Assembly: GCA_016926495.1 (NCBI GenBank)
Contig: JAFGOL010000145.1
Span: forward strand, 1 to 9,934
Direction: 5' to 3'
Source of the DNA: Oligoflexia bacterium
Lineage (GTDB): Bacteria > Bdellovibrionota > JAFGOL01
Length of the DNA: 9,934 bases
This document shows, one piece after another, positions 1 through 7,005 of the stretch. Numbering within the stretch: the first letter of the stretch is position 1; each line of letters starts with the position of its first letter. A program made the position numbers and the translations under genes. The notes beneath the pieces are model-generated. The model searched no databases, had not been told where the DNA came from, and saw nothing but the letters and a program-made list of their open reading frames with translations.

Positions 1-1
1 C

Positions 2-172
2 GATGAATTAATTGAGTCAGATAAGGGAAAGGAAAAGCAAGCTTATTCCACAACTTATTTTATAGGGGAGCCGGCGTGGGTTAAATTCAAATATGACGAG
101 TTGAAAATCAGATTATCATTTAAGAAAACGAATAATTATGACGCTACGTCGCCACCTAATCCAAATGATTAA
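2..172 (+). CDS. C-terminal fragment of an unidentified protein (cut by window edge)
   Basis: An open frame enters from the left edge and gives 56 residues ending ...SPPNPND before a TAA at 170-172. It is the only frame of the six that stays open across this stretch. The tail is hydrophilic, rich in Lys, Asp and Asn, with a short Trp/Phe/Tyr-containing segment (EPAWVKFKYDELKIRLSF) that could be a beta-strand pair. It has no membrane segment and no motif I recognise. It ends about 250 nt before the next gene on the same strand. It is probably the end of a real gene, but 56 codons in AT-rich DNA is weak proof, and no function can be assigned. Confidence 0.5.
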   Translation, partial: DELIESDKGKEKQAYSTTYFIGEPAWVKFKYDELKIRLSFKKTNNYDATSPPNPND

Positions 173-180
173 AACAAATG

Positions 181-190
181 TGTTATAACA
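181..190. repeat. 10-bp perfect palindrome
   Basis: TGTTATAACA is a perfect palindrome 8 nt after the stop of the left-edge gene. It has no loop and no T tract, so it is not an intrinsic terminator. It could be a small operator half-site pair, or chance in AT-rich DNA. Confidence 0.2.
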
Positions 191-220
191 AATAAACGAA
201 TGCACAAAGTTATACTATTG

Positions 221-249
221 TTTACACTCGACTTTAAAATACCTTAAAT
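221..249 (+). promoter_or_regulatory. Candidate sigma70-type promoter
   Basis: TTTACA at 221-226 and TTAAAT at 244-249 are separated by 17 nt. This matches 5/6 of the -35 and 4/6 of the -10 consensus. Transcription would begin near 256, about 20 nt before the small ORF at 276 and about 165 nt before the phosphoesterase-like gene at 420. The surrounding DNA is about 27% GC, so chance matches are easy. Confidence 0.2.
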
Positions 250-275
250 AGTCATTAACTTTCCATCTAGGTTCT

Positions 276-407
276 ATGAATGTATTAAAAAGCACAGCAA
301 TATTTTGTATTAATTATAAGCCTTCTATCTTAATTATAGTTTCGGAAATCAATCTAGTTCGTCTGATTTTTCCTCTGATTTTTCCTGTACAATTTATGTT
401 CTCGTGA
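276..407 (+). CDS. Possible small hydrophobic leader ORF (43 aa)
   Basis: ATG at 276 opens 43 codons ending in TGA at 405-407. The product is hydrophobic in its middle and C-terminal part (SILIIVSEINLVRLIFPLIF), so it could be a one-helix membrane peptide. AGG lies 4 nt upstream of the ATG, a weak ribosome-binding site. The stop is 12 nt before the ATG of the next gene and in the same frame. That gene has no visible Shine-Dalgarno site of its own, so coupled translation is conceivable. The 12-bp tandem duplication at 362-386 reads in frame as Leu-Ile-Phe-Pro twice. Against it: the DNA is AT-rich and no family is recognised. It may simply be non-coding leader. Confidence 0.2.
   Translation: MNVLKSTAIFCINYKPSILIIVSEINLVRLIFPLIFPVQFMFS
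362..386 (+). repeat. 12-bp perfect tandem duplication
   Basis: CTGATTTTTCCT occurs twice head to tail (363-374 and 375-386). The period-12 match extends one base to the left, to 362. It lies 34 nt before the start of the phosphoesterase-like gene, in its presumed 5' leader. Confidence 0.85.
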
Positions 408-419
408 ATAGAATTTGAT

Positions 420-1487
420 ATGGTTAAATTTATATTTTTCACGTTTTTTGCTTTCTTATTTTGCGATCTTGCAGGTTCTGCGGAACTAACCATTATTTAT
501 ACAAACAACATCGAGGGAGGCGTATTGCCGTGTAACTGCGCCGTTGATCCGGGAGGCGGTGTTGTTAGAAGGCTGAACTGGCTAAAACAAAGCAAGATAA
601 CCACTGACGCCGCTATTTACGTGGATGCCGGTGATACATTCTTTCAGAGCAGTAATTTTGACAAGTTTGAAAAAGACGCTATCATACAAGGCAGCGGAAT
701 TATTGCCGAATCACTTGCAAAAATGAACATTGACGCGTTTACACCGGGCGAACTTGACCTTGTTATGGGTATAAAACACTTTAACAAAATTACTGAAAAA
801 CTTCCTGTTCTAATAACTAATTCAGGCTCTGATAAATACCAAAAAGCGATAAAACTTGAACGAGCGGGGTACAAAATAACAATCCTTGGGGTTCTTGCTC
901 CGTCTTTAGTTAAAGTTAATACTAAAAATTTTGAGCTTAAGGATATGGTAAAGGAGCTCAAGCCCATTGTTAAACAAAACAGGTCTGACTCGGATATTAT
1001 TGTACTGCTCGCGCACACTACTAAGGATGAGCTTCATAATATTCTGAAAAACGTAAAAGGGATCGATATTGTCATATCCGCCCATTCTGACGAGGAACTA
1101 AGGGTCCCTTTGCTGACTGACAATACCGTTGTTGTAAGGCTTTTGGAGGGCGGAGACAGCGTGGGAGTACTCAAGTACAATCAGGTATCAAAAACAGCTC
1201 CCAAGGTTGACACAGTCAGAAACAATAATCTGCTCGCGGACATAGAACAGCTTGAAATTTTGCTGGAAAGCGCGGGTACAAACAGGCAAAGAATTAATAT
1301 TTTGAAAAGCAAAAAGGAAAAGGCCGAAAAAGCGGCTATAAAAAATACAAAAAACTGCAATGTATTTACAAACAGCATTATATTCATGGGCAGTTTGCTG
1401 GACAAGGAGAACGAACTGAGCAAATCCGTAACTGAATTTGAAAAACTCTGGAACAAATCCATGCCGTCAGTAAGCGACGATTTTTAA
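420..1487 (+). CDS. Secreted UshA/5'-nucleotidase-like metallophosphoesterase with altered metal site
   Basis: The 355-aa product begins with a hydrophobic Sec signal peptide (residues 1-21, probable cut after GSA), so it acts outside the inner membrane. Cys15 lacks a proper lipobox. The body follows the order of the UshA/5'-nucleotidase fold. The usual TNDxHG reads TNNIEG at 28-33, so metal-site Asp becomes Asn30 and His becomes Glu32. VDAGD supplies Asp72. The usual GNHE reads GELD at 110-113. His199 (LLAHT) and His222 (SAHSDE) remain. A Cys-x-Cys pair (38, 40) followed by GGGVVRR resembles the PCGC-GG variant of this family, recalled from memory. The nucleotide-binding C-terminal domain of UshA (about 550 aa in all) is missing. 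In its place is a charged, probably coiled-coil stretch at about 268-312. Hydrolase activity is therefore doubtful, and it may bind a ligand or metal instead. The start has no Shine-Dalgarno site. It converges with the lipoprotein gene, 14 nt apart. Confidence 0.72.
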   Translation: MVKFIFFTFFAFLFCDLAGSAELTIIYTNNIEGGVLPCNCAVDPGGGVVRRLNWLKQSKITTDAAIYVDAGDTFFQSSNFDKFEKDAIIQGSGIIAESLAKMNIDAFTPGELDLVMGIKHFNKITEKLPVLITNSGSDKYQKAIKLERAGYKITILGVLAPSLVKVNTKNFELKDMVKELKPIVKQNRSDSDIIVLLAHTTKDELHNILKNVKGIDIVISAHSDEELRVPLLTDNTVVVRLLEGGDSVGVLKYNQVSKTAPKVDTVRNNNLLADIEQLEILLESAGTNRQRINILKSKKEKAEKAAIKNTKNCNVFTNSIIFMGSLLDKENELSKSVTEFEKLWNKSMPSVSDDF

Positions 1488-1501
1488 TTTCCTCTCTGTT
1501 A

Positions 1502-2395
1502 TCAGTTAACTTCCTCGTGCAATACCAGATCTAAACTTTGAAACAACTCGCCGTTCACACCTGAAGTATCTATAAACGAGGGCAGCATATTAGGTATTCT
1601 TGTTGATTTATACATATACTTTGGAAGATTGCCTGAGTAATAACATGCACCGTCTACATACGCAGACTTTGAATTTTTATATGTTATTTTAATATTATCC
1701 ATAGTCTGTGATGCCGGATGTAACGTTCCGTGAAAAAATATCTTTCCGCAATTATCGGCAAAAGTTACATCAACATCATTACCCGTAGCCTTGAGAGAAA
1801 TCATGCTGTAGCTGAACTTTGCGTAAAAGTTTTCGTTATAGGTTTCAACATTAAGAACAAGCATTGCCCTGTCAGATTCAATAACTCCCCTTTCCTCGTC
1901 AAGATCAAATGCAAATTCAACTCTTATATTTCGTATATAACCTACATCCATGGGAGCAGGGCTTACAAGAGGAAAGTCAAAGTCGTCCTCAAGAACTCCG
2001 TATACTTCAAAAAGATCTTCATATTCCCAATAGGTTTTTAAAAAAGATGCGTAGCCATAACCGTCACCCACTCCGTCAAACGCATCATAATCATTAACAA
2101 AACCCCACTCGTGTGTTGCGTCTGTAAGGTGTGAATTATTATAAAAGAAAAAATCCGCAATTGTTCTTTTAAAGAGATTTGTTACTGAAACTGCACCGGT
2201 ATCAGTAGCAAGCAAAACATCAAAATCAGCAGCCGTTACATCACTTTCTTCAGTTCTGCTGGCGGTTTCCGGCAACTGACTGGAATACGGTGTATATTCA
2301 CTTTTGGAACAAGCTCCAAAAATCACAAATACAATGGCTAATAGCCCTAATGTCTTTTTACCTTCCAAAACCTTCATTTTATAAATCCCCCTCAT
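1502..2395 (-). CDS. Unrecognised lipoprotein (297 aa)
   Basis: The N-terminus is a lipoprotein signal: basic KMKVLEGKK, hydrophobic LGLLAIVFVIF, then GAC with Cys29 as the likely lipidated residue. Ser and Lys follow, and no Asp at +2. The mature part is acidic and rich in Tyr, Phe and Asp, with a Thr/Glu/Ser-rich linker at about 35-55. Several segments alternate like beta-strands, for example NIRVEFAFDL and NVETYNENFYAKFSYSMIS. It has two further Cys residues, in the C-terminal half (DNCGK and GACYY), which could form a disulfide. I recognise no family. ATG at 2395 has AGAGG 6-7 nt upstream. ATG at 2377 (MKVLEGKK...) has a run of G residues upstream and gives a more typical signal length, so the start is uncertain by six codons. 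It lies 204 nt downstream of the exporter cassette, across a repeat-bearing spacer, and probably has its own promoter. Confidence 0.8.
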   Translation of the reverse strand: MRGIYKMKVLEGKKTLGLLAIVFVIFGACSKSEYTPYSSQLPETASRTEESDVTAADFDVLLATDTGAVSVTNLFKRTIADFFFYNNSHLTDATHEWGFVNDYDAFDGVGDGYGYASFLKTYWEYEDLFEVYGVLEDDFDFPLVSPAPMDVGYIRNIRVEFAFDLDEERGVIESDRAMLVLNVETYNENFYAKFSYSMISLKATGNDVDVTFADNCGKIFFHGTLHPASQTMDNIKITYKNSKSAYVDGACYYSGNLPKYMYKSTRIPNMLPSFIDTSGVNGELFQSLDLVLHEEVN

Positions 2396-2473
2396 ATAAA
2401 ACCTCTTTCACCAACAAATAAAGCAAATACCGTGCCTTGTCTGTAACATATTGATTTAATTGTGTTTAAGCCC

Positions 2474-2591
2474 CAGACGGAGTAGAAATATAGATTTGAA
2501 TGTGTATAATAATTAAACACTTGTTGAACAAAAGCTCAGACTATAGCTAATAGTATTAACTGCTCCGTCTGATAAAAATCTACTCCGTCTG
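2474..2591. repeat. 13-bp perfect inverted repeat around a 92-bp AT-rich spacer
   Basis: CAGACGGAGTAGA at 2474-2486 is the exact reverse complement of TCTACTCCGTCTG at 2579-2591. A third, imperfect copy sits at 2559-2571, where the minus strand reads CAGACGGAGCAGT. The 118-bp unit carries no ORF, and I see no flanking target duplication. It occupies the upstream region of the lipoprotein gene and the downstream region of the LolA-like gene. It could be a small MITE-like insertion, a set of regulator sites for the lipoprotein gene, or a folded mRNA end. The repeat is certain; its role is not. Confidence 0.75.
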
Positions 2592-2602
2592 ATAAAAATC
2601 TA
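2563..2602. repeat. 20-bp perfect tandem duplication across a stop codon
   Basis: The 20-bp unit beginning CTCCGTCTGATAAAAATC occurs twice head to tail (2563-2582 and 2583-2602). The second copy contains the TAG stop (2600-2602) of the LolA-like gene, so the duplication begins exactly at the end of that coding region. This looks like a recent slippage or recombination event, because the copies are identical. Confidence 0.9.
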
Positions 2603-3379
2603 CTGCTTTTCCAGATACGCGGTTGTGAAGTACTTATCCGGGGCATTGGGTAAAAAGGTTATTTTATCAACTGTCATTTTTGATTTCCTGTTGTTCTGCT
2701 TATTCACAATTTCCATGCCGGTTATCCTGTACTTATGATTTTTGGTATCAATTTCCTTTACCGAGTTTACCATCATTTCCTTGTGAAGGCTTTTATCCAA
2801 ATCATAATAGACGGCTTTTCTGATTACATAGTCCTTTGGGGCAATATACGAAACCTTTTTTGAATAACCGTATTCATCAGCTTTATCATCATTCACCGGG
2901 GTAATTTCAATTACCTGGCACGGTTCCTTATTTACTGTTTCGTCACTGAGTAATTTATATTTAAAATCATCAATATTTGGAAAGGTCATGTCCGCGTACG
3001 AAAATTCGGAGCCCATAAAGCTTTTTGACTTTTCGCTGCTTATTATCCTTCTTGTCTTACGCAGGGCTGGCATGAAAAGCCACATATCATCGTCTTTATT
3101 TTCGTAATCAAACATTAAAAAACCTGTACCCTTGACATCAGCGGGCGATAAAAACCTGATAAGCTTTTTCTCGGTTTTACCGCCGTCCGTTAATTTCGAT
3201 ATCTGTGCGGTCCGGCGTATTCTCTCCCTGCCCTTGGGATCTGTTATAACCAGTGTAGCTACAGCCTCAACTCCCTGTACCCTGGTAGCTTCCTGAGCCT
3301 TCTCAATAATCACTTTTGGATCATCAGCCGTGTATCCGTTCACCATAAAAAGCCCCAGCAATAAACCGATGATTGTCAT
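2600..3379 (-). CDS. Outer membrane lipoprotein-sorting (LolA-like) protein of an RND cassette
   Basis: The 259-aa product has an N-terminal hydrophobic signal (about 1-18, probable cut YTA/DD), so it is likely periplasmic. The mature part matches the LolA-like family encoded beside MMPL/RND exporters. It has an early ADVKGTGFLMF segment (80-90), then DDMWLFMPALRKTRRI (97-112) and SFMGSEFSYADM (120-131), the most characteristic block. Basic and aromatic beta-strands run to the C-terminus. LolA-fold proteins are hydrophobic-ligand carriers, and in this setting the protein would hand a lipid-like cargo across the periplasm (inferred). Start choice: ATG at 3379 has GGAGGAG just upstream. The frame extends to a TTG at 3409, but that has no ribosome-binding site and overlaps the exporter gene by 17 nt. 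One oddity is that the ATG form has no basic residue before the hydrophobic core. The gene is last in a three-gene operon, 13 nt after the exporter. Confidence 0.85.
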   Translation of the reverse strand: MTIIGLLLGLFMVNGYTADDPKVIIEKAQEATRVQGVEAVATLVITDPKGRERIRRTAQISKLTDGGKTEKKLIRFLSPADVKGTGFLMFDYENKDDDMWLFMPALRKTRRIISSEKSKSFMGSEFSYADMTFPNIDDFKYKLLSDETVNKEPCQVIEITPVNDDKADEYGYSKKVSYIAPKDYVIRKAVYYDLDKSLHKEMMVNSVKEIDTKNHKYRITGMEIVNKQNNRKSKMTVDKITFLPNAPDKYFTTAYLEKQ

Positions 3380-3381
3380 AA

Positions 3382-3388
3382 CTCCTCC
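3382..3388 (-). promoter_or_regulatory. Ribosome-binding site deciding the LolA-like start
   Basis: The minus strand reads GGAGGAG, then TT and ATG. The GGAGG core (3384-3388) is 4 nt from the ATG at 3379. It falls between the exporter stop (3393) and that ATG, and so favours the ATG over the upstream TTG. Confidence 0.7.
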
Positions 3389-3392
3389 ATTC

Positions 3393-5660
3393 CTATTGTT
3401 TGGGTTCAAGAAATTCAGGTTTAAAAACTATGCAGACGGCAGGCAGCAAAATCAGCGCTGCAAGCAGGCACGTGCTTATTGAAACCACTACAAGAAACCC
3501 GAAAAATTTAACAGGCAGAAAATTTGATACCAGTAATAATACGAAACCGACTATAACCGAAAGAGCGTTAAAGATAATACCCCTTCCGGAAGTCTGAAGG
3601 GTATGCATTGCCGCGTCAGCATAATCCCTGCCAAGCGCCCTTTCCTCCCTGTATCTCCACAAAAAGTGAATGGTATAATCAATTCCCACGCCTATCATTA
3701 TGGACGAAAGCAGCGCGGTTGCAATATTCAACTCAATACCGAGGTAACCCATAAGCCCGAAAAGCAAAACCAGCGCGAGCGCAAGTGGTATCATTCCCAT
3801 AAGACCGGCAACAAAAGACCTGAAGAGTATAATCATGAACACTGTTATTACCAATAACGATAACGCCAAAGATGATACCTGGCCCCACACCACTTCCTCT
3901 ACCAGTTGTGAGAAGATTGTCGAAAATCCGCTGACCATGGTAAAAAGCGGCTTGTCCTTAATAATATCTTCAACCCGGTTTACGACAGACTTTATTTTGC
4001 CGCTGCTCAAACTGGTAATCCTGGCGGTAACCTGCGAGTGCTGATACGGAAAATCTACCAGCTTTTCAAAATCCTCGGGGTCTCCGCTCATGCTGTACAG
4101 TTCAAGGTACTGGGCCACAGCCTCGCGTGTATCCGGTATTTTGTCATAATACTTATCACCCTTGTCGTTAATGGCGCGGCTCATCTGCCTGATAACCCTA
4201 GCCAGGGAGGTAGTATTACCGATATCCGGCATTTCCTTGAATTCATTTTCAAGGTCATCGATCTGTTTTAAAGTCGAAGGGTCTTTTATGTCTCCCCCGG
4301 CCACCACTGTAAGCACATTAACGCCGCCCAGTTTACTGTTAATAATACGCGACACCTCTACTATCGGGGACTTTTCAGTGTAATAATTCTCGGGATTGGT
4401 ATCCACAACAACGTAACGGATACCGAAAGAAACAATAACCACAATAAATAACGCCGATATTATTATCAACCGCGGATGACCGGAAACCCACCTTGCATTA
4501 AGATACAGAAGTTTTTCTATAATACTCGCCTTGCCTAAGCCTGTTTTAATTACCGGTCTGCCTTTGGGAATCACGGATACTATTGCCGGTATAAACATAA
4601 GGCTCGCGGCCAGCGCGTAAAAAATACCGATAGCCGACAAAATCGCAAGTTGTTTTGCAGGTACGATGATATGGGAATACAGGCATAGAAGCCCCGCCAT
4701 TGTTGTAAGTCCTGTCGCCACAATAGGCTTTCCCATGCTGTCCAGTATGTCCCGTGCTATCTCCCTGTTTGTATGCGTGTTACCTTCTACATTGAACTCC
4801 TGGTATTTGCTTATAAGATGTATGCCGTAGTCATTCGCAACGGCAATAAGAATTATGGGAAGCAGTATTGTAACAATCTGTATCTTCCATCCCAAAACCG
4901 GCAGCAGGCCCATTGATACTATGATTGCCATAACTACAACCACAAAAGGGAGTATTACTCCCCTTAACTGCCTGAAGCACACAAAAAGAAAAATAAGCAT
5001 GACAAGCAAGCCCAGGGGAAGAAGTACTTTAATATCCTTACGCATATCGTTTCCCACTGCAACACGGGTAAACAGCAGGCCGCCATAAGAAATCTTCTCT
5101 TTACCGGGATATCTATCCACTACGTCGGCAATACTGTCAGAGACCTTTGTATCGTCAACATCGGTTTCCAGCATGGCTATAATAACTGTAGCCGTAAAAT
5201 CTTCCGAAACAATACTTTTGTATACGATATCATTATTCTTCAGCCTTTCCTTCAGTTTCTGCTTCTGCGCCGGATTCCGGGGTATCCTGTCAACCGCGGG
5301 TTCAACAACCATTGCTCCGTCGATACCCTTAATGTCTTTCAAATCAAAAAGGGAAAGCACCTTGTCAACACCACGGACCCTTGCAAGGCCCTTTGAAATG
5401 TTTTTTATCCTGACAAGTGTTTCGGGAGTAAGTATGTCATCAGATGAAACAACTATCATTGCCATATCCATTCCACCGAAAATTTCCTCTACCTTGTCAA
5501 GCTTGATCCTTGCGGGCATATCTACCGGAAGCTGGTTTTTCATATTGGGATCAAATTCGTTTCGTGGAAGGTTAATACCAAACAGCACCGTTACAAGAAT
5601 AAACGATATTATCACTATCCCCGGGTGTTTAATGCTGAAATCCTTTATTTTTCTGATCAT
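3393..5660 (-). CDS. RND-superfamily (MMPL/COG1033-type) exporter
   Basis: This 755-aa integral inner-membrane protein has the two-fold internal repeat of RND exporters. Half 1 has TM1 at about 14-29, a periplasmic loop at about 35-210, then TM segments at about 211-230, 235-255, 260-282, 312-330 and 338-362. Half 2 starts at about 397-414, has a loop at about 420-590, then five segments at about 593-613, 617-637, 644-668, 695-712 and 718-746. The proton-relay region appears in both halves as ANDYGIH (275-281) and GIDYTIH (659-665), with Asp277 and Asp661 in the equivalent fourth segments. The family uses proton motive force to move hydrophobic or lipid-like molecules; the substrate here is unknown. 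ATG at 5660 has AAGGA 6 nt upstream, overlapping the TAA of the beta-barrel gene, so translation is probably coupled. At 755 aa it is short of the roughly 1,000 aa of AcrB-type pumps but normal for this subgroup. No adaptor (membrane-fusion) gene is nearby. Confidence 0.92.
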   Translation of the reverse strand: MIRKIKDFSIKHPGIVIISFILVTVLFGINLPRNEFDPNMKNQLPVDMPARIKLDKVEEIFGGMDMAMIVVSSDDILTPETLVRIKNISKGLARVRGVDKVLSLFDLKDIKGIDGAMVVEPAVDRIPRNPAQKQKLKERLKNNDIVYKSIVSEDFTATVIIAMLETDVDDTKVSDSIADVVDRYPGKEKISYGGLLFTRVAVGNDMRKDIKVLLPLGLLVMLIFLFVCFRQLRGVILPFVVVVMAIIVSMGLLPVLGWKIQIVTILLPIILIAVANDYGIHLISKYQEFNVEGNTHTNREIARDILDSMGKPIVATGLTTMAGLLCLYSHIIVPAKQLAILSAIGIFYALAASLMFIPAIVSVIPKGRPVIKTGLGKASIIEKLLYLNARWVSGHPRLIIISALFIVVIVSFGIRYVVVDTNPENYYTEKSPIVEVSRIINSKLGGVNVLTVVAGGDIKDPSTLKQIDDLENEFKEMPDIGNTTSLARVIRQMSRAINDKGDKYYDKIPDTREAVAQYLELYSMSGDPEDFEKLVDFPYQHSQVTARITSLSSGKIKSVVNRVEDIIKDKPLFTMVSGFSTIFSQLVEEVVWGQVSSLALSLLVITVFMIILFRSFVAGLMGMIPLALALVLLFGLMGYLGIELNIATALLSSIMIGVGIDYTIHFLWRYREERALGRDYADAAMHTLQTSGRGIIFNALSVIVGFVLLLVSNFLPVKFFGFLVVVSISTCLLAALILLPAVCIVFKPEFLEPKQ

Positions 5661-5670
5661 AACCCGTCCT

Positions 5671-6993
5671 TTACATAAAATATAATTTCAATTCAGCATA
5701 TACCGCGCTTTTGTATTTACCGATAAGATCAAACAGTGTATTGTCCGTACCGTAGTAATAATCTACACCCACAGCCGTGCTTAACATGTCCGAAATACTG
5801 TAGGTCAGCTTGGACTTCAATAAAAGTTCTTTCGTGGAAAAATTGATCATTACAAGCGCTTCAGCCTTCAGTATTTCATTCAGCATGGAGTACGCCGGTC
5901 TCAGCGACGCGCTGTGAGACCATTTTTCCTGCTGACCGGATATAAGCATGTTTTTCTGAAAAACCTGGCTTAACACGATCTGTTCCGGCGCTGTTCCTGA
6001 CGAGGGCAAACCCCAGCTAAATACGTGTTTACCTATGTACTGAAGTATTACGGATAAGCGCCCGTCTATAAATTCCCTGTCAACTCCGAGTATATAATAT
6101 AACTCCGGCTTTGGAGTGTATTCATTAAACCCCGGATGATCAGGCCTTTTGTATGCAACTTCACCCCTGAGCCCGAACGGGGAAAACACGGAGCTTGAAA
6201 AATCGGCTCCAATCGATCTGGTCCTGTATGAACACAGGCTTACTACAACATCCGTTCCCTGCATGCCCGCATAATCAAATCCCGGCGTAACAGACCACCC
6301 GTCATAATACGATATGGAAGCGTCTATCGAAGCTGCTTCATACGAAAACTTAAGGGCCGCGCTGCTGTTGGAAACGGAATTATCCGGATATGATAAATCG
6401 GCAAAAACAATTGAAGACGGCAGGCTGAACTCGGGTAACGTCGTGGCACCGTACACGGGCACCCATATAAATTCAAGCCTGAACGGATTAAAATTATAAA
6501 AGCTTCTTATGAGAACATTTGCGTCCCTTGAATCATCTTCGTTTGGAGAAAAAACCGACATGTTCTGGGGCGTAATTACATTTGTGGGATTAATACCGTC
6601 GGCCTTACCCCATACAACCACCTGTTTTCCTGCCTTAATATTGAAATTACCGGCATATGCGTCAATATACGCCTCGTGTAAGTCTACTACATTACCGTAA
6701 GTATTATTGATCCTGATATCGGCAAACGCACTGCCGTAATCCTTATCCCTGAAACGGGGCTGCAGGGCAAATTCAGCCTGGGCCTGTTTAAATTCAAAAC
6801 GCCCTGAGTCCGCGTTCTCACCCGTATAAACGTTGGTCCTTACGTAACCCGGTATTTCAAAATTTATTCCCGGTGATTTACCGAAATCCGTGTCACCCTC
6901 AGCCAGTGAGCTTTCAAAAAGGTCCTGTGCCGACAATGAAAATACAGACATAAAAAGAAAGAATAGAAAAAGAATATCACCCCTTATTCCCAT
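5671..6993 (-). CDS. Outer-membrane beta-barrel protein (DUF1302-like) of the RND cassette
   Basis: From ATG at 6993 the product is 440 aa. It has a clear Sec signal peptide (MGIRGD, then a 14-residue hydrophobic core, cut after SLSA at 22). The mature part is a run of alternating aromatic/polar beta-strands and ends YAELKLYFM, typical of an outer-membrane barrel. The block GKQVVVWGKADGINP followed by TNVITPQ (123-143) matches the conserved signature I associate with DUF1302-type barrels found near MMPL exporters and LolA/DUF1329-like proteins. It would be the outer-membrane station or acceptor of the cassette (inferred). It is the first gene, 10 nt before the exporter. The frame extends 13 codons further to a TTG at 7032, but that TTG is the start of a perfect TTGACA -35 box and would bury the signal peptide. 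The ATG has no Shine-Dalgarno site, which is unusual among its neighbours. The family call is from memory; the barrel and signal are visible. Confidence 0.8.
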   Translation of the reverse strand: MGIRGDILFLFFLFMSVFSLSAQDLFESSLAEGDTDFGKSPGINFEIPGYVRTNVYTGENADSGRFEFKQAQAEFALQPRFRDKDYGSAFADIRINNTYGNVVDLHEAYIDAYAGNFNIKAGKQVVVWGKADGINPTNVITPQNMSVFSPNEDDSRDANVLIRSFYNFNPFRLEFIWVPVYGATTLPEFSLPSSIVFADLSYPDNSVSNSSAALKFSYEAASIDASISYYDGWSVTPGFDYAGMQGTDVVVSLCSYRTRSIGADFSSSVFSPFGLRGEVAYKRPDHPGFNEYTPKPELYYILGVDREFIDGRLSVILQYIGKHVFSWGLPSSGTAPEQIVLSQVFQKNMLISGQQEKWSHSASLRPAYSMLNEILKAEALVMINFSTKELLLKSKLTYSISDMLSTAVGVDYYYGTDNTLFDLIGKYKSAVYAELKLYFM

Positions 6994-7005
6994 GACGTAA
7001 ACAAA

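Noticed and set aside
310..339. Direct repeat TTAATTATA in the AT-rich spacer (310-318 and 330-338)
   Set aside because: It is a nine-base match in DNA of about 27% GC, easily expected by chance, with no regular further copies.
527..545. CNC at residues 38-40 of the phosphoesterase-like protein as a c-type heme site
   Set aside because: A heme c site needs CxxCH. Here the spacing is CxC and no His follows, so only a redox or metal role could be argued.
276..1487. Reading through the in-frame TGA at 405-407 to fuse the small ORF to the phosphoesterase-like gene
   Set aside because: TGA serves as the normal terminator of at least three other genes here (ends 1502, 7326 and 9108), and the downstream ATG starts a complete signal peptide by itself.
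1480..1515. Bidirectional terminator between the converging genes
   Set aside because: The 14-nt gap and its edges contain a short T run but no stem of useful length on either strand.
3380..3409. TTG at 3409 as start of the LolA-like gene (ten residues longer)
   Set aside because: It has no Shine-Dalgarno site and lies inside the end of the exporter gene, while ATG 3379 has GGAGGAG directly upstream. The extension would add one Arg before the hydrophobic core, so it is not fully excluded.
5173..5685. 170-codon plus-strand open frame opposite the RND exporter
   Set aside because: The minus-strand gene has clear RND motifs and two-fold topology. The opposite frame has Ser/Thr/Ile-rich low-complexity content typical of antisense shadow and no motif.
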